From Zasmidium citrigriseum (Eukaryota; Ascomycota; Dothideomycetes; Mycosphaerellales; Mycosphaerellaceae), in NCBI GenBank assembly GCA_002786025.1, contig NHNW01000019.1, positions 1 through 64,000 of the forward strand: a stretch of 64,000 bases of DNA. The letters are read 5' to 3'. The notes under the pieces were generated by a model. It did not search any database. It was not told the origin of the DNA and saw nothing but the letters and a program-made list of their open reading frames with translations. Shown here piece after piece: positions 21,491-32,760 of the stretch. Within the stretch, counting starts at the first letter, position 1. Every line of letters begins with the position of its first letter. Position numbers and translations under genes: made by a program.

Positions 21491-23082
21491 ATGGCAACGA
21501 AGGTTAGAAGAACAAAGACTGGCTGTATCACATGCCGAATAAGGCGGGTGAGTAAGATGCTTGATCTTGAAGCCAAGATTGCCGACATACCTAACACGAG
21601 CAGGTTAAATGTGACGAGACGAAGCCAGTCTGCAATAGATGTAAAAGTACCGGGAGGAAGTGCGATGGATACAGCGATCTTCCATTCTCAAGACGAGACT
21701 TGCACGCCGCAAGCCTATCCAGATCCCAAAAGTTGCACTCTCCCGAAAGCAGTACTAGCAGCGACTCCTCAACACCATTACTCACACTAGTCGTCGATCC
21801 GGCCTTCCAAAATGTGCTCGAGAAACGATACTTCCAATTCTTTCGCTCCAAAACAGTCGCTAGTACCAACTCCCTCCTAAACTCCGCCTTCTGGGACCGA
21901 ACAGTCCTCCAAGCCTGCCATCTAGAACCCGCAATCAAGCACGCAGTCCTAGCACTCAGCGCCTGGCACCAATACTCAGATCATGGATCCGAGGAGTCGC
22001 GACATAGCCAGTTCGCGGACAACCAATACCAGCTCGCGCTCCAGAAAGCCCGGGAGTTGATCTCCACCTCCAGCCCGACAGACATCGACAAAATCCTCAC
22101 GGCCTGCGTAGTCTTCATCTGCTTCGAGAGCGTACGCGGGAATTTCAAAGCTTCCCAACTACACATGGACAACGGGCGGCGCATAGCCCGGCAACATGTC
22201 GACCGGATACGTAAAGGCCAGCGACGACAGGACCTGGTTGAGATTCAACAGACGCTCTTCCGTCTCGACCTTCCTGCAGTATGCTTCTCAGACAGAAACG
22301 CGCCCTATCACTACAGCGTCGAGGACTTCCTAGCCACAGAACCGAGCCTCATCCCCTGGGAATACGAAACGGTCTTCGAAGCCCGGGACTCCCTGGTCGA
22401 TCTCTCCCGTTGGATGCTCATCCTCGGGCATCACGCGGATTGCGCTTTCCATGATCGAGACATCGAGACGTTGGCACGCATGCACTTGGAGAAGGAGAAA
22501 TGCGCACAAAGACTTGAAATGTGGTACGAGTTCTTCGAAAGGGTTTCGGCGAAAGCAGATCCGTCGATGGAATTACTAATCTTGAATCTGAAATTGTGGT
22601 ACCACGGATGCCTGGCTATGAGTAAAGCCGGCCTGATGGGTGCTGAGACGAAGTGGGATGGCGTACAGGAGCACTTCGAAGTCATCATCGACGTTACGGA
22701 GGAGATCGTTCGCCAGCTCTTAGCGATGGAACATCACGGTGCATCTTTCAGCTATGATATCGGGTACATCATCACCACATTCCTCATGTCAACGAGATGT
22801 CGAGATCCGTGGATCAGGAGACGAGGGATTGCGGTTTTGCGCGCGCTGCCGCGGCAGGAGGGGCTTTGGGCCAGTGTTCCTGCGGCTGCGATTGCCGAGC
22901 GGTATATGGAGTTAGAGGAGGAAGGGCTTGTGGTGATGTGTAAAGAGGATGTTCCTGAGGCGAAGAGGATTCATAGTATTGATGTTGAGGTTGAGGTTTC
23001 GCAGCGGTTGGCGCATGCGGCTTTTGGGTATATTGATGAGTGGGGGAATCATGTTCATCGGCAGGAGATTGTGAGGTGGTAA
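21491..23082 (+). CDS. Zn(II)2Cys6 fungal transcription factor
   Basis: Exons 21491-21547 and 21604-23082 (56-bp intron), 511 aa. The intron splits the zinc cluster: GCITCRIRR before it and VKCDETKPVCNRCKSTGRKC after it. The joined cluster has cysteines at 12, 15, 22, 29, 32 and 39, the canonical C-x2-C-x6-C-x6-C-x2-C-x6-C pattern that binds two zinc ions and contacts DNA. It is followed by a Ser-rich linker and a long helical region of the fungal-specific middle-homology kind (AFWDRTVLQACHLEPAIKHAVLALSAWH) found in regulators of the Fungal_trans_2 type. The target genes cannot be told from sequence. The convergent neighbour is a secreted carboxypeptidase; co-regulation is only a guess. Confidence 0.85.
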
Positions 23083-23178
23083 GGGAGGTTCGCAAGTATC
23101 ATACATGTTCTATGAGCCAGTAAGCTGGTGTGTACAGAATTGAATGTTGAAGTCGTCAAGGAGATGCTAAAGCCATCT

Positions 23179-25119
23179 CTACGATGGCAAGTAATTCGCC
23201 AACGAACCGGGAGTTCCACCAGCAGGCTTCACGACATTGAAGTCCTGTATCTCCGCCGTTCCGTTCTGGAGCGCCTCGTACTGCTCAATCGTGCAACTCG
23301 TCGATACCGCGTACAGATTGCAGTTCGGTGGTGGAGGCGGCGTTGGAAGCTTGTTCTTCCTCCACCACGTATCCTTAGGGCCCTTGGTACTGTAATCGTT
23401 GTGCGATCCATCAGTCGGCAGCTTGCCAGTCGCGATGTCCTTGTTCATCATCACTCGATTGAAGATCTCGAAAGCGGTGCGCGGCTTGAACGCTGCGACA
23501 TCATGGCCAGCTTCAAAGACCCGCGAGAAGGAGAAATTGCCGTGCTGGCGGACGAGACCAGTCTTCTCATCGTCGTGACAGTCGTCGATATTCGTGTGGA
23601 TGTATTCGTACCCGGCCGATCGGAAGGCTTCTGCACCGGACCAATTCGTCTGGATGCTGAGCTGTTCAGCTCCGTTCCAAGGACAGCGGTAATCGATGTC
23701 GCCGTAGACGAGAGCTACTTTGACGCCACTGTCGAGGAGGTATTGCATCGACTTGCTGCCGGCAACACGGGCTGGGTCCCCTGTTCCATAGAACATTCCT
23801 GTTTGGACGGCAAGGGAGTCTGCGGTGAAGTTGACGGGGACGCCAAGTTCTTTCTGCACCCACTCGCGATTGAAGAAACCGGTAAGGTAGGACGGTGGAA
23901 AGGGGTCTGGGTTCATGGCTGCCATATTAAAGACGGAGCGATTGCTGTAGGAGTTGTAGGCGCCGAGGACGTATTGGAAGCAGTATAGCACGGCTCCTGA
24001 GCAGACGCTGTTGACCGTCTCGTTCGTGCCGTAGTTCTCTGGGTCGTAGGCGTCGCCGAGCTCTCTGCATTGGCGCACCTGGTCTAGACATCCGCCTTCC
24101 GCGGTGATGCTTTCCTTGGCCTCAAGGTAGGCCTTTTCAGGGATGACTTCCAGGCCGTACGTGTTGTTGTATGCCATGTCTGGATACCATTCGCCTTGGA
24201 TTATCATGTCTGTGCAGCCGTTCGTCCATCCTGCTGTATCTATGTTCAGAATGATGCTGTTTCTCAGCTCTCCGTTTCTGATCTTGACGTTTTGCTTGAC
24301 CATGTACTCGGCAGATACGGGCACCCAGTAGCCACCGTACGAGTTGCCCCACAGCGAGATGCGCTTATCAGAAGTCTTCCATTCTGGGAATGACGAGAAC
24401 CAGGCCTGTGAGAAGTGCCAGAGGGTACGAGCCGCGTTGACGCTATTGTTCGCGGTCCTCGATGCGTCCTGGCTTGGGAAGGTGCCGTATCGGAGGGTGG
24501 TGTTCTCGGCCGGCACGCTACCATTGTAGCTCGCAAAGGTCTCAATGCCTGTCGATGAATCCTGCGCGCCCACGAATAGCAGATCTTGTGTGCTGTTGAT
24601 CAATGTGTCGTAGGAGAAGCCGGACCCAACTGGCTGATCAACATAAAGCATGTTGACATTGTTTGTCATAGACCAGGGGTTGTTCACCGTGCTGTTTGAA
24701 TCACGTAGGATCGTGCAAGGCCCGCCCGATTCCGCAACTCCGTACATCGACGACTGCCCTGGTCCTCCCGCTAGGTATATCGATGTGGGTGCATGATGAG
24801 GGTCGTTCCTGGCTTGAAAGTACCAGAAGAACATTGAGATGTTGTAAGGCTCGCCGATCTCGACATCACGGAGCTCGGACGCAGGTATATGCACATAACC
24901 CGCATACCCTTTGGCTTTCGTTTCGCAGATAGTTGTCTATCACTGTCAGCGATCGTCAAAGTGCCGAAGAAGGGGCAGTTCTACCTCTTTGTAGGAAATC
25001 GAGACACCCGGTCGGCCAGATAACTGTCTTGTGGTGAGCCCTTCGGGCTGTGGTGGAAATCCAGCAAGTGCGCTTCCAGCAAGTGCAGTGCAGGCGAGGA
25101 ACAGAGAAGTGAAGATCAT
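23179..25119 (-). CDS. Secreted serine carboxypeptidase, S10 family
   Basis: Exons 25119-24985 and 24936-23179 (48-bp intron), 630 aa. It removes C-terminal residues from peptides, probably outside the cell. The N-terminus (MIFTSLFLACTALAGSALAG) is a clear signal peptide. The catalytic triad is visible: Ser in GNSYGGYWVP (~241), Asp in YGDIDYRCPWNG (~457) and His in EAGHDVAAFKP (~522), with the oxyanion segment LAGGPGQSS. Many NxS/T sites suggest glycosylation. An extra Cys-containing tail with a PPPPP segment (KLPTPPPPPNCNLY) follows the catalytic His, as in fungal extracellular S10 enzymes. There is no GPI-like end. An alternative start at 25134 would add five residues before the signal peptide. 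Confidence 0.9.
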
Positions 25120-26394
25120 CTTGCAACTGTACAATCAGAAGTCGATCTAACAACAAGGAAACGATGCAAAAGAATCGGCGAATGTTTCTGGCCGATCCAA
25201 TGTTGGTGGAATGAGAGATTGAACCCGGGAGTTTGACTTATTGATATACGAATCGGTAGAACTTCAGCTCAACCGTATGGAGACGCAGTGTTGCTCGCCA
25301 GATGGTATTTTGATGTCGAATATGCGGCTGAACCCATGTCGTAGACATTCGCGAGACCTTCAGCCTCGCCAAAGACACCCATTGATGGTCGCGCTGGAAA
25401 GGTTGGCGACAAGTCCAATGATCACCCCGGTTTGCTATGGAGTCTTGCAAGTCTCGCACGTGGTTGAGGCTCTAAAGGGCCCTTGCTTCGGAACAGCCAC
25501 GCTGTCGTGGAGCGCCTGAGCGAGATCTGGCGAGTGGGCCAATCAGAATGGTTCTGTCAAGACAGTAAGTGAATCCTTCTAGGTGGGTAAGTAGGAGAGT
25601 TCAGACATCTTAGCCATGGTCGAGCATTCGACAATAAGAGGCCCGTGTGCCGGCGCAAAGAGGTCTGGTTTTATACGTTCTTCAGAAGTCCAGACACCAG
25701 CTACCGTCGATGTTCCGGTAAAAGCAGGTGATGTCTCCAGCTACCACCGGACTTGTCGACAATGGCTAGGAGTTTAGCAAGCCCTTCAAAGGCACTCGCC
25801 CAAAGAGAGCTCATATTTCAACTTGAGCGGAAGGACGATGGTATGCATGGTTTGTGCTGTCCATCGCCCGTATGCTGCTGGGTGAGTAAGCGGTTCCTGC
25901 GACTAGCGGAATGAGTGTCTATTCTTGTGCTGATGATGGCAGCTAGCCGCTGGTCGATGGCGGTCAAGGTCGATACCAATGTGGTAGTGTGAGGCGCAGC
26001 GTGCCTGACACGAGACGTGGCGGACAAAGATTTGCCCAGTTGTTGAGACGCTGTGTCCAGAGCACAGCAGCCAGGCAGCTCACGAGGGCAAATGGAGGAT
26101 TGTCAAGCGCCCGACAGTGCTGTCATTGATGGAGACATTGATGAACAAGTGAACAAAGAAGAACGTGTTGCCAGGACGATATCGATTGAGCACGACCCTG
26201 AAACGCCACCAACCCGGCGTCATCATCACCAACTGGCCCCACGCTGAAACACGAGCTTCTTGCTGCTGAGCTAGCTGGCTGACCTGGACGCGTTCAACTT
26301 TCTTCTCCTGATCTTCTACAACAAAGAATCTCTCCTTCGTTGACCTCTCCTTTTCACAACATTACGACAGACTCAAGCACAGGACAGCAAAGCC
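25120..26394. promoter_or_regulatory. Carboxypeptidase / UAP1 divergent intergenic region
   Basis: A 1.28-kb gene-free stretch between two divergent genes. A CCAAT sequence lies at about 25539 (GGCCAATCAG) and another near 25198 (GATCCAATG). These match the core that the fungal CCAAT-binding complex recognises, but the motif is short and common. The 100 bp before UAP1 are pyrimidine-rich, as in many fungal core promoters. No gene is supported. Confidence 0.45.
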
Positions 26395-28079
26395 ATGGAC
26401 GCAGTCAAAGATTTGGTCAACAAGGTGCGTAGCCCCACCACTTTGATGGACGTTCTGCAGAACGTTACTTTGCAAACACCGCCTTTTACAATCCTCATAC
26501 TGACTTCCCTTCAGGCCGCCTCTGCCCTCAACCTTGGCGGCAATCAAGAATCCGAAGCACCTGCCCAACCTCCAAGCGATGCCGAATTCCAAGAGCTCAA
26601 GGAGAAATACGAGAAAGCAGGCCAGGGACAGGTTTTCGGCTTCTGGGACGAACTTGGTCCGCAAGAGAAGGGTACACTGTACCAACAACTGCAACCCATT
26701 GACCCAGAGCATATCAACAAGATCACCGACCGTGCCCTGAACCCTCCCAAATCAGAGAATGAGAACGAGAAGCCCAAGCTCGAGCCATTGCCCGACTCTG
26801 CCACCACCTCCACAATCGACAGCGACGAAGCCAACCTGCAAAAATGGAACGAGTCAGGCTTGAAGTACATTTCAGAGAACAAGGTCGGTGTGGTGCTCAT
26901 GGCTGGCGGCCAAGGCACTCGGCTTGGAAGCTCTGCTCCCAAGGGCTGCTACAACATTGGCCTTGAGAGCAAGAAGTCTTTGTTCCAACTTCAAGCTGAG
27001 CGTATCTGGAAGCTCCAGCAGCTCGCCAGCAAGTTGCACAACAAGGAGGATGTTGTGATTCCATGGTACATCATGACCTCTGGCCCAACTCGCAAGCCCA
27101 CGCAAGAGTTCTTCGAGGAACACAAGTACTTCGGCCTCAATCGCAACAACGTCATCTTCTTCGAGCAAGGTGTGCTGCCATGCATTACAATGGATGGGAA
27201 GATTCTACTAGAGAGCAAGAGCAAGGTCGCCGTTGCACCCGATGGCAATGGAGGGCTGTATGCGGCCTTGATTGGCTCAGGCATCGTGCAGGACATGGAG
27301 AAGCGTGGTGTGAAACACATCCATGCATACTGCGTTGACAACTGCCTCGTGAGAGTGGCTGATCCCACCTTCATCGGCTTTAGCGCAGAGAAGGACGTCT
27401 CCATCGCTACCAAGGTGAGAACAACAAGACCTCCACAGCCATTGCTCACTAACATCGTGTGCTACAGGTCGTCCGCAAGCGCAACGCCAAGGAGAGCGTT
27501 GGTCTCATCCTGCAGAAGAATGGCAAGCCAGACGTGGTCGAGTACTCCGAGATCGACGAGGAGACGGCAGAAGCCAAGGATTCGAAGGACAGCAACTTGC
27601 TCAAGTTCCGTGCTGCCAACATCGTCAACCACTACTACAGCTTCGACTTCTTGCAATCGATACCCGAGTGGTCGCACCGTCTGCCACACCACATTGCCAA
27701 GAAGAAGATCCCCACCGTGGACGAGAAGGGCAACGCATTCAAGCCAGAGAAGCCGAACGGTATCAAGTTGGAGCAGTTTGTCTTCGATTGCTTCCCATTC
27801 TTGTCTATGGACAAGTTCGCCTGCATGGAGGTGAAGCGTGAGGACGAATTCTCCCCGCTGAAGAATGCTCCTGGTTCCGGCGAGGACTGCCCAGAGACCT
27901 CACGTCAAGACATTCTCATGCAGGGCAAGCGATTCGTAGAAGAGGCGGGCGCCACAGTGACCAGCGAGCGTCCGGACGCCGGCGTGGAGGTGTCTCCTTT
28001 GATTTCGTACGCGGGCGAGGGGCTGGACTTCCTCAAGGGCCGCGAGATCAAGGCACCGGCAGTGATCGAGAAGGAGTAA
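26395..28079 (+). CDS. UAP1: UDP-N-acetylglucosamine pyrophosphorylase
   Basis: Exons 26395-26424, 26515-27414 and 27468-28079, 513 aa. It catalyses UTP + GlcNAc-1-P to UDP-GlcNAc + PPi, the last step before chitin, N-glycans and GPI anchors, in the cytosol. The first intron (90 bp) is in frame and would be missed by a simple ORF call; removing it joins [10 protein letters not shown] to AASALNLG. Motifs: the nucleotidyltransferase signature [10 protein letters not shown] with PKG (~138-153), [14 protein letters not shown], the uridine-binding PDGNGGLY, the [11 protein letters not shown] strand, and QFVFDCFPF near the C-terminal third. Length and order match yeast QRI1/UAP1 and human UAP1. Confidence 0.94.
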
Positions 28080-29187
28080 ACTCTGATTGCATTTTGCACA
28101 CGATAACCGCGAGACGGCCGGCGTTCGATGGAGGAAAAGATTCATGTTGGATTTGAAAGATGCATCACAGAGGATGTGAAATGGTAGAAGAATGATGATA
28201 GAAACGAGGTCATGTCGACGAATCAGACTGGACGTCTCTTCCCTTTGCCAACACGCCGAGCTGCCAGAACTCTGTTCACAAGCCCAGTGCCTTCCAATAT
28301 TGGGAATATCGATAGGGCCTCTCCTTTAGAGCGGGATGTCACAGGTACACTTGATGCTGGTTGAATGAAAAGGGCAGGGGCAGCTGTAGGTGAGTGATAC
28401 GTACCCCTGCGATATCCTGGACCTTCTCCTACCTTCGGCAACCCTCATCTCTTTCGCTGGTGGTCGTTGACGCCGCGTCTGGCCGCCGTCTTCCCGCGTC
28501 GCTCAGAGGTCAGCGTCCTGCTGGTCTCCTCGGCTTCGAAGAGCAAAGTTGAATGAAGGCGTCGGGTAGCACGCCCATCGCCAACGTTTCATTCGCTGCC
28601 GGCCTCCCCTGCTTCTGCGCGCACGCTTGCAGTCGCCCCGCGCTAGAGAGCAGTGGGCCGCCGCTGCAAGTCTTTGTCCACATTTCCAGCAACTCCACCA
28701 CTCTTTCACTGCTCCAAGCCATTCTTTGCTTTTTTACGTTCGCCATCGTCGGTTCGAGGGCAGAGGTGTGAGGACGGAGTGAAGGAAGTGTGCACGTTGC
28801 GAGGTTTTCGAAGGTCCGCCGCCCCCGTGCCCGCGTGCTCTTATCGGCGTGTTATCGGCTCGCTGCGTGGTTGTTTCGAGCATCTGCGCGGCTATCCGAC
28901 ACGGCCGCATTGGAGCGCAGACCGTGGACAACTGCTAACCGTGTCGCAGGCTGAAGATTATTGGTATTACGAGGTATGCGCCTCCCGTCCAGAGCATTCA
29001 CCGCCGTCCGCCAGCAGTGACCCGAATCCCCCCAACACCCTATGAAAATCTTTGTCGCCGCGCCGCTGTGCGACTCGAAGGCGGCTCGACAATGACGCCC
29101 GCTCACACTTGGACGTCGGCGCATCGCACCTACACCATACAAGTATCTGACAAGGGCAATCTGCAGTTATTCGAGGGAGAAAGCAGG
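28080..29187. other. UAP1-GIS2 intergenic region
   Basis: A 1.1-kb stretch with the UAP1 3' end and the upstream region of the zinc-knuckle gene. It is GC-rich from about 28450 onwards. Open frames on both strands (for example 28653-29045) have no family features and biased, Arg/Ser/Pro-rich composition, so I treat them as chance frames. A long 5' leader for the downstream gene is possible. Confidence 0.45.
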
Positions 29188-30083
29188 ATGTCGTCTCTTT
29201 CGCGCCGAGCCTGCTACAAGTGTGGCAACGTGGGCCACTATGCCGAGGTGTGCTCCAGCAGCGAGCGATTGTGCTATAACTGCAAGCAGCCGGGTAAGGA
29301 AAAGAGTTGGGAACGGATACGGACAGGCGCTGACCGCTTTTTGAAGGGCACGAGAGCAATAACTGCCCGCACCCAAGGACAACCGAGAGTAAGTCTGCTC
29401 TCCAACAACACACGTTCGAGCAGAACAGACGCTCACAATGGATCCAGCGAAGCAGTGCTATCACTGCCAGGGACTCGGCCATGTCCAGGCTGACTGCCCA
29501 ACTCTGCGTCTGAGCGGTGGTGCTCAGGGTGGCCGTTGCTACTCGTGCGGCCAAATGGGCCATCTCGCGGTATGCAATCAGAAGGCCAATGGCGGTTCGA
29601 CTCTTTCTGACAACTCTTTCAGCGCAATTGCCCGACTCCTAACGCTGCGCCAGCTGGGCGTGGTGCTGGTGGTCCTCCAGCTCGTGGTGGCTACGGCGGC
29701 GGGTTCCGCGGTGGATTTGCTGGCAACCGAGCAGCGACTTGCTACAAGTGCGGTGGACCAAACCACTTTGCTCGCGACTGCCAGGCTCAGGCCATGAAGT
29801 GCTACGCTTGCGGCAAGCTTGGCCATATCAGCCGCGACTGCACGGCTCCCAACGGGGGCCCATTGAACAGCGCTGGCAAGACTTGCTACCGTGAGTTTGA
29901 AATGGGAGTACAATTGAGCCGGGGCTGACATTATTTCTAGGCTGCGGTGAGACCGGCCACATCTCGCGTGACTGCTCGCAAGCTGCCACCGAGAACGGCA
30001 CGGCTGTCAACGGCGATGTGAACGCTGGCCTCCCTTCGGACCCTGTTGCGGCTCCAATTGCGCCAGCGCAAGCTGTCGCTTAA
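29188..30083 (+). CDS. GIS2: Seven-knuckle CCHC zinc-finger protein (GIS2/byr3/CNBP)
   Basis: Exons 29188-29293, 29347-29388, 29448-29569, 29623-29890 and 29941-30083; 226 aa. A single-stranded nucleic-acid binding protein that in yeast associates with translating mRNAs and ribosomes. Seven CX2CX4HX4C knuckles can be read once the introns are removed: CYKCGNVGHYAEVC, CYNCKQPGHESNNC, CYHCQGLGHVQADC, CYSCGQMGHLARNC, CYKCGGPNHFARDC, CYACGKLGHISRDC and CYRCGETGHISRDC. Knuckles 2, 4 and 7 are interrupted by introns. A Gly/Arg-rich segment (PAGRGAGG through GGGFRGGFAG) lies between knuckles 4 and 5 and resembles an RGG box. The C-terminus is an Ala/Pro-rich tail. Confidence 0.92.
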
Positions 30084-31054
30084 CTTCTCCCATCGGTATT
30101 GCTGCGCGCTTCAGCTGGCCACGAAGCAGCGCACGATGCTTTTGATTTCTGGCCGACTTCGTTCTTTCCGGTTGCATTTCCAGCATCAACCTCTCGATCG
30201 AGCGTTCGAATGATCTCACGACCACGACACGTGCAAAAGTTTCCTTTACGACCCATCACGACCCAGCATATACCTTATACCCAGGCGGAGCGAGGCAAGA
30301 CGACGGAAGCCGTTGACGGTAGCCCTTGTGGATGTTCTTCTTCGAGGCGGGGCAAGTACCAAGAGGAAGGTAGGCAAGAATTGAATTGGGAGGCGGAGGC
30401 GGAGAGTGGAGCTGTTGTGTCGATGTGAGAGCTCAAGGACGGTGGATCTACTTCTATTCTCCAGACCCAGGACCGGTTCATGTTTGTGGGCGCAGTAGGG
30501 CACAAGTTGCGAGATACTCGCAGAAAAGCATTGTCACTGGACTTGGAATTCACATCACCCATCTCTATTCCGTGTAATTGATTGCTGATGCTGTATTCGC
30601 TGATGCCGTCGTCCAGAATGTAAGTTGGGTTAAGGAGCAACTTGTGGATTTGGAAGATGCGCTGACGGGTGAAAGTCAGGCCCTGGAATACCCTCATCCC
30701 TTCAAACCTGCCTCCATGCGGCGGTCTGTCTGACCCTTTGTGCGATGGATTCTCGCAAGGTGAGGTCGGTCTCGGCGTCACATGTTCGGCCTGTCCCGCC
30801 AAGACCCGTCGTTCTTTCCATACCATCCCCAAGACGCGTTCACGCTGGGAAGGAAGCAGCAGGCAGGTGCCTTCCACCCCGATGGCGATGGGCGAAATGC
30901 CTTCGCCCGCGGCATCTCCATCGTCCTCCCTCTTCCTCTTCTCATCGCCCATCCGCACTCATTCAGCCCATTCGTTCCCACCAGCTACACGCAGCCTGTA
31001 CCAGCACCATCCTTTCGTTCATTCGTTCTATTTCGTACACGTACCACCAGCAAG
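30084..31054. other. GIS2-DMC1 intergenic region
   Basis: A 0.97-kb gap with the GIS2 3' end and the DMC1 promoter. It contains a long antisense frame (30275-30958 minus, 227 codons) with no recognised domain; see the rejected list. The last 100 bp before DMC1 are rich in pyrimidine runs. No other feature is supported. Confidence 0.45.
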
Positions 31055-32296
31055 ATGCCTGCCTCAGTCGCCAGCGGAGAGGAAGACGAGCAGCAGATCC
31101 AGAGCGACCACGTCGAAGTCGACGACCTCCAGAGTCATGGCATCAACCAGGCCGACATCAACAAGCTCAAAGTTGCGGGATACCCTACCATTGGCGTAGG
31201 TCGTCTGCATGTTGAGCATCGTAGCATTTAACTGACCTCGTGGACAGTCTGTGATTGCCGTCCACTCCAAGCAGCTTCTCAGGATCAAAGGTTTCTCAGA
31301 TGTCAAGGTCGAGAAGATCAAGGAGGCCGCGAAGAAGGCAGCGGTACGTCCAATGCCAGTCTGATGCTCTCCACCATCTGCTAACATCTCCTCAAGCCTG
31401 CCGGCCGCAATGAGATGATCACCTGCGCCGAGCTCTACCACCTACGCAAGACTTGCTTCCGTCTCAGCACGGGCAGCAAGAACTGGGACAAGATTCTCGG
31501 CGGCGGCTTTGAGTCTCGCAGCGTCAGCGAGGTCTATGGCGAATACAGATGCGGCAAGACCCAGCTCATGCATACCATGGCCGTCATCACGCAACAGCCC
31601 AAGAGCGAGGGCGGCGGCCTTGGCAAGGTTGCAGTGATTGGTAAACGGCCCCTTCCATATTCCCACCATCAACTCATGCGCTGACACCATACAGATACCG
31701 AAGGCACCTTTCGCCCAGAGAGACTCATGCAGATCGCCGAACGCTACGGCATGGACGGAGAGCAAGTCATGGAGAACGTCAACATCCAGCGAGCCTACAA
31801 CAGCGAGCAGCAGGAGGAGATTCTCGAAGCCCTGCCCGGGAAGTTCGTCTCTGGAGAATACCGCCTCCTCATCGTCGACAGCATTCTCAACCTGTACCGT
31901 GGCGACTATCTTGGCCGTGGAGAGCTGAGTGAACGCCAACAGAAGCTTGGTGTCTTCCTCCGCAGGCTCGTGAACGTGGCCGAGGAGTTCAATCTTGTGG
32001 CTCTCATGTCCAACCAAGTCCAATCTGACCCAGGTGCAAGCGCTCTCTTCGCCGGTGCAGACGGCAGAAAGCCTGTCGGTGGCCACGTCCTCGCCCACGC
32101 GTCTACCACTCGGTGCCTCCTTCGCAAGGGGCGTGGCGATGAGCGTGTGGCCAAGATCATGGACTCGCCTGGTAAGTCCATCCTCTTTGGCTGGTGCGAA
32201 GTCGACTTGAGCTGACCTTCGTTTCCAGATTGCCCCGAGGCTGAGGCAACCTACATCATCACGACTGGCGGCATCAACGACGCCGACAAGGCCTGA
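31055..32296 (+). CDS. DMC1: Meiotic recombinase DMC1 (RecA/Rad51 family)
   Basis: Exons 31055-31195, 31248-31343, 31397-31640, 31695-32171 and 32229-32296; 341 aa, close to yeast Dmc1 (334). It forms ATP-dependent filaments on single-stranded DNA and drives strand exchange between homologues in meiosis. An N-terminal HhH domain ([19 protein letters not shown], then [19 protein letters not shown]) is followed by Walker A ([10 protein letters not shown]), [12 protein letters not shown], and Walker B (LLIVDSI). The segment [18 protein letters not shown] with [15 protein letters not shown] is characteristic of Dmc1, not Rad51, which lacks the SDPGA stretch at this place. The C-terminal ITTGGI also matches Dmc1. 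All four introns are 52-57 bp. Its presence and intact frame argue that the organism keeps, or recently kept, a meiotic programme. Confidence 0.88.
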
Positions 32297-32760
32297 TGGC
32301 TCGACGCGACGACACCTTTCCCCATTTACGCACACATTTGCTGCTGTTTTGTTCATGTTCGGCGGAGACTCTACGCTGATTTTGCTCGGATCTGATTTCA
32401 ACTTGCTAGCGAGGTGTTGGTGGATGGCATGATGCATTGCGATATACCCCATGACTGCATGATTGTACGATGATGTATATGTACATACAGAACGATACGA
32501 CGAGATATTCACACCTTCAGACCTTCACCTTACCTTGTCTTCCACCCTGCTGCCGGCACATGGCTTGACGCTAGATTCATCTGATCTGTCCCAGAGCTCA
32601 AGGTGTCGGCTGATTGGCTCATGCCAGGCCAGGGGGACTGTGACTGAGGCAATTTTTCGACGACATGTCTCCTAGTATACATGACCTCGTTCACACAAGT
32701 GCTACGGTATGCCTGTTATCCATCCCGCAGAGGCCACTGCGAAGCTTCATCCAAACGCCT
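32297..32760. other. Convergent gap DMC1 / secreted protein gene
   Basis: A 464-bp region between two convergent genes, so it should hold both 3' untranslated regions. I see no strong terminator-like structure or other gene. Confidence 0.4.

Noticed and set aside
30275..30958. 227-codon open frame on the minus strand between GIS2 and DMC1
   Set aside because: No recognised domain, mixed low-complexity composition and no intron logic. It overlaps the likely 3' and promoter regions of two real genes on the other strand.
31055..32296. First reading of this gene as RAD51
   Set aside because: The [10 protein letters not shown] segment and the C-terminal ITTGGI match Dmc1, and the length fits Dmc1.
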